Origin: CAZAQB01 sp964487155
GTDB taxonomy: Bacteria; Pseudomonadota; Gammaproteobacteria; Nitrococcales; Nitrococcaceae
Direction of reading: 5' to 3'
Length of the DNA stretch: 10,126 bases
Assembly: GCA_964487155.1 (NCBI GenBank)
Contig: CAZAQB010000120.1
Location: 1 to 10,126, forward strand
This document shows, in pieces, positions 1 to 4,535 of the stretch (position 1 is the stretch's first letter; each line of letters opens with the position of its first letter). The notes beneath the pieces were generated by a model. That model was not told the origin of the DNA and searched no databases. It saw only the letters and a program-made list of their open reading frames with translations. The position numbers and the translations under genes are program-made.

Positions 1-34
1 CCCACAGGGGGCTTCGGGCAGGCGCCGGGGAACA

Positions 35-68
35 ACTCCTGTGGGAGCGGCGCCCTCGCCGCGATTCT
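35..68 (-). repeat. 34-base dispersed repeat, copy 1
   Basis: Read on the minus strand this begins AGAATCGCGGCGAGGGCGCC and ends CTCCCACAGGAGT. It matches positions 2140-2173 on the plus strand with one visible mismatch (G against C after GGGCGCC). The ending resembles the intergenic REP-like repeats with CTCC(C/T)ACAGG cores seen in Pseudomonas- and Xanthomonas-type genomes; that family resemblance is from memory. A fragment of the same core (CCCACAGG) opens the window. The two full copies are inverted with respect to each other and flank the toxin-antitoxin cassette and intI. Confidence 0.7.
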
Positions 69-87
69 TGGTCCGGCTGAGACAGAG

Positions 88-155
88 ACATAATCAGGCA
101 ACGCCATCCATCAGCCGCTTCGCTTGTCGGCGTCGGCTGGATGGGCTGGTTATGT
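88..155 (-). other. attC-like recombination site of the toxin-antitoxin cassette
   Basis: On the minus strand the site opens with ACATAAC (155-149), the inverse of the GTTATGT core, and closes with ATTATGT (94-88). Between them are imperfect inverted arms: CAG, CCATCC and AGCCG on one side pair with CGGCTG, GGATGG and CTG on the other. Unpaired bases sit on one arm only, and the centre is unpaired. This 68-bp, single-strand-foldable layout with R''/R' ends fits an attC (59-base element). The R'' box contains the TAA stop of the toxin gene, as is common in compact cassettes. The R' core starts with A instead of the nearly invariant G at the cleavage point, so the site may be weakened. The call rests on structure and context and was not checked with a covariance model. 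Confidence 0.68.
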
Positions 156-464
156 GCTTTCTGCAAACCGATCTGCGATATTTTCAAGCAGTCTTTTTCC
201 ATGGATCACGGCGACTATCAAGATTCGCTGGGATTCAATCCGATATATCAGGCGATAGCTGTAGATAAATCGCTCTCGTATGCTCTCGTGACCTATCTCA
301 GGAACGATGCGCCCTATCAGGGAAAATTGACCCGCGCCACGGGAAACCGACAACGTTTCTGTGACAACAGCCCGCGCATAATACTCAGAATCCCGCGCTA
401 TATATTCAGCAATGGCTTCAAGGTCCTCGGTGGCCTCTGGCGACCACCTTACTTCGAGGTCCAT
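150..464 (-). CDS. ParE/RelE-family toxin of a type II toxin-antitoxin system
   Basis: This 104-residue protein fits the ParE/RelE toxin fold in length and pattern. The N-terminal strand and helix pair (EVRWSPEATEDLEAIAEYIA, residues 4-23) is the typical ParE/RelE signature. The C-terminal half has GRIVPEIG, then RERFIYSYRLIYRIE and ILIVAVIHGKRLL, matching the core beta-strands of the family. Members of this superfamily either poison DNA gyrase (ParE-like) or cleave mRNA on the ribosome (RelE-like). The long helical N-terminus and HGKR ending lean to the ParE-like side, but the target cannot be settled from sequence. The start overlaps the 3' end of the antitoxin gene by 16 bases, which implies coupled translation. 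The TAA stop lies inside the attC R'' box, and the gene has lower G+C than its surroundings. Confidence 0.88.
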   Translation of the reverse strand: MDLEVRWSPEATEDLEAIAEYIARDSEYYARAVVTETLSVSRGAGQFSLIGRIVPEIGHESIRERFIYSYRLIYRIESQRILIVAVIHGKRLLENIADRFAEST

Positions 465-637
465 TTACTGAGCTTCCTTTCAGCTTCACCCTGGCTAATG
501 GTGCCTTCCTTCTCGGCACGCTCGATCCCTCTGTGGATTTTTTCCACCACGTAAAGATGGTACTGGACATCTTCTATTGAGCAATCGTCAGGAAGTTTAT
601 CCAGAAGCGCTTTCACTTCATCTTTTGCAGTATTCAT
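449..637 (-). CDS. Putative antitoxin of the ParE/RelE-type pair
   Basis: A 62-residue, highly charged, mostly helical protein starting MNTAKDEVKALLDKLPDDCS. The motif SIEDVQYHLYVVEKIHRGIE (residues 20-39) and a KW ending resemble short antitoxin-like proteins often found directly upstream of ParE/RelE toxins. No clear DNA-binding domain of the RHH or HTH type is evident, so the name rests mainly on position and overlap with the toxin. An AGGAG sequence lies about 10 bases upstream of the chosen ATG. A nearer ATG four codons' width upstream is in another frame and closes after a few codons. The gene begins about 30 bases inside the cassette, so its transcription would come from a promoter in or near attI, or from one inside those 30 bases. 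Confidence 0.8.
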   Translation of the reverse strand: MNTAKDEVKALLDKLPDDCSIEDVQYHLYVVEKIHRGIERAEKEGTISQGEAERKLSKWTSK

Positions 638-659
638 AATTCATCGTCTCCTATATTCT

Positions 660-735
660 TGCACATAACGTTCCGGTTCAGCGGCCGGAAAAGTTCCGTG
701 CAGCGCGCCGGTCCTCCCGGACGCCCATGCACGCG
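660..735 (-). other. Probable attI site next to the integrase gene
   Basis: On the minus strand the sequence GAACCGGAAC is followed directly by GTTATGTGC (669-661). The same nonamer appears as the inverse core of the attC-like site at 149-157. GTTATGT fits the loose GTT-R/Y-core used by IntI enzymes, with cleavage after the G. Its position between the 5' end of intI and the first cassette is where attI must be. The outer limit is a guess, since attI sites are about 60 bp and poorly conserved beyond the core; AAC-ending motifs (TGAAC, GGAAC) just upstream could form the inverted L box. Confidence 0.55.
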
Positions 736-878
736 CTCGAAACCGCCATTCTCGAAACCCTACCCCAACCCAGGCACTTACGCTCGTCGCACCTCCCGCC
801 CACACCTCCGTCAGCGCCGCGCCCCTGCGCGATAGGCGGCCAGGGACGGCGGTATGGGGATAGGCGGCCTGGAGGGGG

Positions 879-906
879 TTGCCTTGGGTGTGGTGACAGT
901 AATACT
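879..906 (+). promoter_or_regulatory. Predicted sigma-70 promoter of intI
   Basis: TTGCCT (879-884) and AATACT (901-906) are separated by 16 bases and sit 39 bases upstream of the intI start codon. Both hexamers are imperfect matches to TTGACA and TATAAT. The -10 hexamer overlaps the LexA box at 903-922, so bound repressor would block polymerase. This is inferred from sequence only. Confidence 0.45.
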
Positions 907-922
907 GTGCATGCATTCAGTA
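903..922 (+). promoter_or_regulatory. LexA (SOS) box controlling intI
   Basis: The 20-mer TACTGTGCATGCATTCAGTA is close to the gammaproteobacterial LexA consensus TACTGTATATATATACAGTA. It keeps CTG-N10-CAG and the outer TA on both sides, with one mismatch in the right ACAG half. It ends 22 bases before the intI ATG and overlaps the predicted -10 region. LexA control of integron integrases is established in class 1 and Vibrio integrons, and that knowledge supports the call. Confidence 0.82.
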
Positions 923-944
923 GTCGCTGGCATGGAGCAACGTC

Positions 945-1949
945 ATGGCAAGGAAGCCCTCGCCCTTCCTGGAACGGGTCCGCGACGCGATGCGGGTTCG
1001 ACACTACAGCCTGCGCACCGAGCAGGCGTATCTGATGTGGGTTCGGCGGTTCATCCTGTTCCATGGCAAGCGGCACCCGGCGGAGATGGGCGCGGTGGAG
1101 GTGGGGGCCTTCCTCACTCACCTCGCGGTGGCGCGAGACGTTGCGCCGGCCACGCACAACCAGGCGCTGAACGCATTGGTGTTTCTCTACGGCAAGGTTC
1201 TGGAGCAGCCCCTCGGGAATGTCACGGGTGTGGTTCGGGCGGCGCGGCCGCCGCGCTTGCCGGTGGTGCTCAGCCAGGCGGAGGTGGCGCGGGTGCTGGC
1301 ACGGCTGTCGGGGGTGTACTGGCTGGTCGGCTGCCTGCAGTACGGCTCTGGCCTGCGCCTGATGGAGAGCCTGCGGCTGCGGGTTAAGGATCTGGATTTC
1401 GATCACCGGGCGATCTTCGTGAGCCACGGCAAGGGCGGGAAGGATCGCATCGTCACCCTGCCCGATGAACTGCTGGAGCCGCTGCGCCGTCACCTGGCCT
1501 GCCGCCGGGATCTTTTCCGGCAGGATCAGCGGGCCGGCTGCGCCACGGTGTTCCTGCCCCACGCCCTGGAGCGGAAGTATCCCCATGCGGCATCGGAGTG
1601 GGGCTGGCAGTACGTGTTCGCCGCCACCCGCGTCGGCGTCGACCCCCGCAGCGGGGTGCGCCGGCGCCATCACCTGGATGAGAGCTCGGTGCAGAAGGCG
1701 GTCCGCCGCGCCGTCACGGGGGCGGGTATCTTCAGGCCGGCCAGTTGCCACACCCTGAGGCATTCCTTCGCCACCCATCTGCTGGAGCGCGGCGCCGACA
1801 TCCGCACGGTGCAGAAGCAGCTCGGCCACGCCGATTTGCGCACCACCCAGATCTACACCCACGTGCTGCAACGCGGTGGCCCGGCGGTGGGAAGCCCGCT
1901 GGGGGAGGCATTGGGTGGCCACGGCGGGGGCACTGGCATTGCGCTGTGA
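945..1949 (+). CDS. intI: Integron integrase (IntI family tyrosine recombinase)
   Basis: This 334-residue enzyme recombines cassette attC sites with attI or with other attC sites. The N-terminal SAM-like DNA-binding domain covers about residues 6-90 (YSLRTEQAYLMWVRRFI). The catalytic domain follows, with the expected residues R138 (GSGLRLME), K163/K166 (HGKGGKDR), H269 and R272 (CHTLRHSFATH), H295 (LGHADLRTTQ) and nucleophile Y304 (IYTHV). The IntI-specific extra segment is present at about 204-227 (LERKYPHAASEWGWQYVF), which separates it from XerC/XerD. The length is normal for the family and no damage is visible. The start at ATG 945 has GGAG seven bases upstream. The gene is divergent from the toxin-antitoxin cassette and is probably SOS-controlled through the LexA box at 903-922. 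The high G+C content matches the chromosome, unlike the cassette. Confidence 0.96.
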   Translation: MARKPSPFLERVRDAMRVRHYSLRTEQAYLMWVRRFILFHGKRHPAEMGAVEVGAFLTHLAVARDVAPATHNQALNALVFLYGKVLEQPLGNVTGVVRAARPPRLPVVLSQAEVARVLARLSGVYWLVGCLQYGSGLRLMESLRLRVKDLDFDHRAIFVSHGKGGKDRIVTLPDELLEPLRRHLACRRDLFRQDQRAGCATVFLPHALERKYPHAASEWGWQYVFAATRVGVDPRSGVRRRHHLDESSVQKAVRRAVTGAGIFRPASCHTLRHSFATHLLERGADIRTVQKQLGHADLRTTQIYTHVLQRGGPAVGSPLGEALGGHGGGTGIAL

Positions 1950-2139
1950 TCGCGGGGCGGGCCGGGTGTTCCGGGCAGCACGGCGGCGCGCGCAGTTCCC
2001 TGTCATCCCTTGCATGCCCCCTCCGGCGTCCCTCGGGCGCTTTTACCACAGGCATGGGTTTGTGATCGAACGAGCGGGGGGGGTGGAGAGCGCTTTTTCC
2101 AGCTCGGCACTTGAGGGTGTTTCTGCCTTGGCTGTACGG

Positions 2140-2173
2140 AGAATCGCGGCGAGGGCGCCCCTCCCACAGGAGT
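2140..2173 (+). repeat. 34-base dispersed repeat, copy 2
   Basis: Begins AGAATCGCGGCGAGGGCGCC and ends CTCCCACAGGAGT. It is inverted relative to the copy at 35-68, with one mismatch. It lies between the convergent ends of intI and fxsA. Together the copies bracket the integron module, although intergenic REP-like repeats can do so by chance. Confidence 0.7.
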
Positions 2174-2199
2174 CGTCGCCAGCGCGGCCTCAAGGGGCC

Positions 2200-2229
2200 G
2201 GCGGCCCGGGCTCAGCCGGCCGGGCCGCC
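2200..2229 (-). terminator. Possible terminator hairpin after fxsA
   Basis: GGCGGCCCGG (2200-2209) and CCGGGCCGCC (2220-2229) form a 10-bp G+C stem with a 10-base loop, starting 11 bases beyond the fxsA stop codon. There is no proper T-tract on the minus strand after the stem, so intrinsic termination is uncertain; the hairpin may only protect the 3' end. Confidence 0.35.
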
Positions 2230-2239
2230 AAGGCGGTAA

Positions 2240-2722
2240 TCAGTTCGGCGGTGGGGGCGGGTCGTCGTCGCGGCGCACGTAATCGCCCTCGATCACGTTG
2301 TGGCGGCCGTCGGCGGAGCGCCGGGCCTGGCCCGGCTCCGGCTCCCGGGGTTCTCCGGCCGGGCCATACACGACGTGCATGCGGGAGAGCACCGCCTGCA
2401 CCAGCAGCCGGCGGGTCACCGGGAACAGGCACGCGAAGCCGATGGCGTCGGTGGCAAAGCCCGGAGTCATGAGCAGCGCACCGCCGATCACCAGGGCCAC
2501 CCCCTCCATCATTTCCAGGGCCGGCAGCGTGCGCCGTTCCAGGTTGGCCTGGGCCCGGCGCAGGGTGTCCAGGCCCTCCTTGCGCAGCAGGGCGCCGCCC
2601 AGCAGGGCAGTGAGAACGCACAGGCCGATGGTGTTGAGGGCGCCGATCTCCTGGCCCACCTGGATCAACAGGTAGATCTCCACCAGGGGGACGACGAAGA
2701 ACAGGACGATGAAAATGGGCAC
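2240..2722 (-). CDS. fxsA: FxsA family membrane protein
   Basis: A 160-residue inner-membrane protein of the FxsA family, named for suppressing phage T7 F-exclusion when overproduced in E. coli. Its ordinary role is unknown. The typical N-terminus is present (FIVLFFVVPLVEIYLLIQVG, about residues 4-23), followed by a second hydrophobic segment ending in LLGGALLRKEG (about 30-50). A third hydrophobic region (VALVIGGALLMTPGFATDAIG, about 72-92) contains the characteristic LLMTPGF-TD motif. The charged tail contains NVIEGDYVRRD and ends in a proline run. The start chosen is GTG at 2722, preceded by GGAG with about 7 bases of spacing; it places the family's hydrophobic start at the N-terminus. The open frame continues upstream to 3211, but that part is antisense to slyX and is not family-like. 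In many gammaproteobacteria fxsA lies before groES/groEL, which are not seen here. slyX is divergent. Confidence 0.88.
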   Translation of the reverse strand: MPIFIVLFFVVPLVEIYLLIQVGQEIGALNTIGLCVLTALLGGALLRKEGLDTLRRAQANLERRTLPALEMMEGVALVIGGALLMTPGFATDAIGFACLFPVTRRLLVQAVLSRMHVVYGPAGEPREPEPGQARRSADGRHNVIEGDYVRRDDDPPPPPN

Positions 2723-2877
2723 GAGGGGCTCCGGGGCGATCAGCTTCCCTGCAACATGACGGCGGTGCGGCCGGGTTTCAACGTGGGGCGGGTCCGGCGT
2801 GGACAGCAAGACGGGCGCGGGGCATGGTGACGGCCCTTGATGCAGACCCGCCGCGACCCCCTCGGAGCCCCTCACCC

Positions 2878-3087
2878 ATGAGCGACCAACGCCTGCTGAT
2901 TCTGGAGGAGAAGCTTGCGCACCAGGAGCACGCCCTGGCGGAGATGAGTCATGAACTCTACCTGCAGCAAGGCCGCATCGACACCCTGGAGCGGCGGTGC
3001 CGGACCCTGACCGAGCGGCTGCAGAGCCTGCGCGAGCAGGTGGGCGAGCCCGAGGGCCAGGGACCGGAGACGCCGCCGCATTATTGA
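2878..3087 (+). CDS. slyX: SlyX family protein
   Basis: A 69-residue coiled-coil protein of the SlyX family, a small conserved gammaproteobacterial protein of unknown function. The pattern RLLILEEKLAHQEHALAEM followed by LYLQQGRIDTLERRCRTLTE (about residues 5-45) gives heptads typical of SlyX. The C-terminus ends PETPPHY, and the PPHY ending is a hallmark of the family. The ATG at 2878 gives the normal SlyX N-terminus (MSDQR). An in-frame ATG at 2824 would add 18 proline- and arginine-rich residues not typical of SlyX. No strong Shine-Dalgarno sequence precedes the chosen start. The gene is divergent from fxsA with about 155 bases between them, and is followed at once by a hairpin repeat (3093-3119). 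Confidence 0.93.
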   Translation: MSDQRLLILEEKLAHQEHALAEMSHELYLQQGRIDTLERRCRTLTERLQSLREQVGEPEGQGPETPPHY

Positions 3088-3092
3088 GCGCG

Positions 3093-3119
3093 GATGTCGG
3101 CTGCCATGGGCAGCCGGCC
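3093..3119 (+). repeat. Hairpin repeat after slyX (family shared with 4495-4521)
   Basis: GATGTCGGCTGCC followed by GGCAGCCGGCC forms a strong hairpin five bases after the slyX stop codon. An equivalent hairpin lies 14 bases after the stop codon of the decarboxylase pseudogene at 4495-4521, in the same orientation relative to its gene. The placement suggests a role as a 3' mRNA stabiliser or terminator-like element, but there is no T-tract. Confidence 0.6.
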
Positions 3120-3144
3120 TTGTACCGGCTCGCCGAAGCCCGCC

Positions 3145-3250
3145 GTAGGTCACGGTGCGAAGCTCCGTGACGGGGAGCCCGGGGTCGACACCACGGCACT
3201 GAACCGCGCAAACAGCTGCGTCACTTAGCGCTTTGCGCAACGTGACCTAC
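3145..3250. repeat. Inverted repeat and nested hairpin in the slyX-MFS intergenic region
   Basis: GTAGGTCACG (3145-3154) is inverted as CGTGACCTAC (3241-3250). Inside, GTCACGG (3149-3155) pairs with CCGTGAC (3165-3171) around a nine-base loop. No gene is apparent between slyX and the truncated transporter (3088-3494), and this unit is one of several hairpin repeats that fill it. Confidence 0.5.
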
Positions 3251-3360
3251 GAGTGCTGCTTCCCGGCTCCCTCCCCCTCTCCCCCGGCCCCTCTCCCGCG
3301 AGGGGTGGGAGAGTTGGCGATATCTACCTTTCCGGGCGGCCGGCCGGGTGGGCTGGGGAT

Positions 3361-3392
3361 GCCGGATGCGCCGCGCTTATCCGGCCTACGGC
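3361..3392 (+). repeat. REP (palindromic unit) element
   Basis: Reads GCCGGATGCGCCGCGCTTAT and continues CCGGCCTACGGC, a hairpin with a short central variation. The GCCGGATG and TTATCCGGCCTAC arms are the same as in enterobacterial REP/PU sequences (known family pattern). Two more copies occur at 9683-9720 and 9746-9780. The copy near 3288-3313 (CCCCTCTCCCGCGAGGGG) is a different, adjacent G+C hairpin. Confidence 0.8.
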
Positions 3393-3441
3393 GCAGTCTG
3401 ACGACGATTCCGCAGGGCCCTTCGGCACGGCCTACGCGTCG

Positions 3442-3468
3442 GGTGGGTAGAGCGCAGCGAAACCCACC
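3442..3468 (+). repeat. Hairpin repeat, GGTGGGT...ACCCACC type
   Basis: GGTGGGT and ACCCACC enclose AGAGCGCAGCGAA. A related unit in opposite orientation, GGTGGGC-TTCGCTTTGCTCT-GCCCACC, lies at 4346-4372. This dispersed intergenic repeat type is common in gammaproteobacteria (from memory). Here it lies 27 bases beyond the stop codon of the truncated transporter gene. Confidence 0.65.
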
Positions 3469-3494
3469 GTCTTACCGGCGGATCGCCCGACTGG

Positions 3495-3902
3495 TCAGGC
3501 CGGCACCGGCTGTACCCGCATCAGGCGACGCGCCGCCATCAGGCCAAGGGCCGGGCCTGGCGCCAGGGCGAAGCCCACCCCGAAGCGCAGCACCAGTACC
3601 CAGGCCATCACCGAGGGCAGCGCCAGCACAGCGAGGTTGGCCGCCGCGCCCGCCAGGGCGCAGGCGAAGAACACGTTACTGGCGTGGAAGCGGTCGGCAA
3701 CGCCCAGCAACGCGAAGGTCAGGGTGCCGGCGATGAAGCCGGCCTGCACGGCGCTGGTCACCAGGGCCACACCGCCCTCTACGGCCCAGTAGCGCTCCAG
3801 CGCCACCATCACCGCGTTCGGGGCGAACCAGATGGAGGTGGCCAACAGTTGGGCGATCACGATCACGGGCAGCAGCCAGCGCGGGCGGTGGGGATGGGTC
3901 AA
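3495..3902 (-). pseudogene. 3'-truncated MFS transporter gene
   Basis: The 135 residues from a TTG start match only the first third of a major facilitator superfamily permease (usually about 400 residues). Three or four membrane segments are visible: PVIVIAQLLATSIWFAPNAV, then VALVTSAVQAGFIAGTLTFALLG, the VADRF loop in the position of the MFS motif A region, then a pair ending VLVLRFGVGFALAPG. After that the expected helix 5 sequence is replaced by an arginine-rich tail (MAARRLMRVQPVPA) running into a hairpin repeat, so the rest of the gene is lost. The start is uncertain. TTG at 3902 has GGGAG about 8 bases upstream. The open frame runs further up to ATG 3965, but those codons are contributed by the adjacent inverted-repeat element (3938-4106). 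The original substrate is not known, and a functional product is unlikely. Confidence 0.7.
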
Positions 3903-3937
3903 TCGGGGTCTCCCGGCACGGTGAGCAAACCGGAAAT

Positions 3938-4106
3938 CTAGCCCGAAGATTTCACAAATTTGCACCGATCTCGCTTGTCTCTTGGCCCCACAAGGGATCT
4001 TTTCTCAGTCGGCCGTACTCACCGATACGCCGCTCCTTCGAAAAGTCCCTCGTGAAACCAATATCCTACGCGATATCAGCACAAATTCATGAAATCTTCG
4101 GGCTAG
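3938..4106. mobile_element. MITE-like element A (CTAG-bounded, 169 bp)
   Basis: The unit is bounded by CTAGCCCGAAGATTTCA (3938-3954) and its inverse TGAAATCTTCGGGCTAG (4090-4106). The inverted repeat extends to about 25 bases with two mismatches (reaching AAATTTG). The inside has no gene, has lower G+C than the surroundings, and encodes no transposase. CTAG at both ends may be the target duplication or part of the repeat; since CTAG is its own complement, the two cannot be told apart. The right CTAG is shared with element B. Non-autonomous mobile status is inferred; the parent insertion sequence is not identified. Confidence 0.65.
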
Positions 4107-4271
4107 CAGCCTGTCGGACTTAGGGGGTCGTAGCGAGGCGAGTGGGAAACGGAGGCGGTTTTTTCGCTCATTTGAGGAGAATAGTGGGCGCTATTTGACG
4201 AAAAGGAGCGGAAAAAGAGCCCCGTTTGCCGCCGCCGCAGTAGATCATCCCTAAGTCCGACAGGCTGCTAG
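4103..4271. mobile_element. MITE-like element B (CTAG-bounded, 169 bp)
   Basis: Perfect 23-bp terminal inverted repeats: CTAGCAGCCTGTCGGACTTA plus GGG at 4103-4125, and the inverse ending GTCCGACAGGCTGCTAG at 4249-4271. The interior has a T-run (TTTTTTCG) and no gene. With both CTAG ends counted it is 169 bp, the same as element A, which abuts it through the shared CTAG at 4103-4106. A shortened relative occurs at 7561-7589. The ends remind me of a known insertion-sequence group found in Pseudomonas-like genomes (possibly IS1182-type), but this is unverified memory. Confidence 0.75.
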
Positions 4272-4345
4272 CAGGGGGCGGGGCGGATCTCATCGAAACA
4301 CGGTTCGCTGGCAGGTTTGCTGTGGGCGAGACCCCGGGCGGAGAC

Positions 4346-4372
4346 GGTGGGCTTCGCTTTGCTCTGCCCACC
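4346..4372 (-). repeat. Hairpin repeat, GGTGGGC...GCCCACC type
   Basis: GGTGGGC-TTCGCTTTGCTCT-GCCCACC followed by CTACGG. It is the counterpart, in opposite orientation, of the unit at 3442-3468. The stretch from 4272 to 4494 has no credible gene. It contains this hairpin, a G+C-rich CCCCTCTCCC hairpin near 4403-4425, and simple G/C runs. Confidence 0.65.
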
Positions 4373-4494
4373 CTACGGCCTGGGCGCCTGCGCCCGGCGT
4401 TGCCCCTCTCCCGCCGGGGACGAGGGTTGTTGGGAGGCGCCTGCCGAGCCTCGCGGAGACGGCCTCGGGGCCGGGGCCGGGGCTCAGCCCGGTA

Positions 4495-4521
4495 GGTCGG
4501 CTGCTCTTGGCAGCCGACATC
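4495..4521 (-). repeat. Hairpin repeat after the decarboxylase pseudogene
   Basis: GGTCGGCTGC and GCAGCCGACATC form a hairpin with a short loop (TCTTG). Read on the minus strand it follows the stop codon at 4536 by 14 bases, and it matches the hairpin behind slyX (3093-3119) in sequence and orientation. Confidence 0.6.
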
Positions 4522-4535
4522 TCTGGCTGCCTGCC

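Larger units (their letters stand above)
94..668 (-). mobile_element. Integron gene cassette carrying a toxin-antitoxin pair
   Basis: The cassette begins on the minus strand at TTATGTGC just after the attI-type G (669). It carries the antitoxin and toxin genes in tandem and ends in an attC-like hairpin at 88-155, whose far core is again TTATGT. A cassette running from TT of one core to the first base of the next would be 575 bp. Its base composition is near 50% G+C, clearly lower than intI and the rest of the window, which suggests foreign origin. It points away from intI, the standard orientation for the first cassette of an array. Toxin-antitoxin cassettes are known from large chromosomal integrons, where they counter array loss. 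Whether more cassettes follow to the left cannot be seen, because only 87 bases remain. Confidence 0.68.
1950..2239. other. Intergenic region between intI and fxsA
   Basis: No credible gene is seen in these 290 bases. They hold the second copy of the 34-base repeat (2140-2173) and a G+C-rich inverted repeat near the end of fxsA (2200-2229). intI and fxsA converge here. The open frames crossing this stretch are continuations of antisense or out-of-frame shadows of intI. Confidence 0.6.

Noticed and set aside
945..1949. XerC/XerD or phage integrase instead of an integron integrase
   Set aside because: The IntI-specific insertion around residues 204-227 is present, and the divergent cassette with attI- and attC-like sites supports the integron call.
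678..2015. 445-residue open frame antisense to intI
   Set aside because: It is a product of high G+C codon bias opposite a well-supported integrase gene. The translation is rich in Arg, Pro, His and Gln with no recognisable domain.
2723..3211. N-terminal extension of the fxsA reading frame
   Set aside because: The extra 163 codons are antisense to slyX, have no membrane or family pattern, and precede a good GTG start with a ribosome binding site at 2722.
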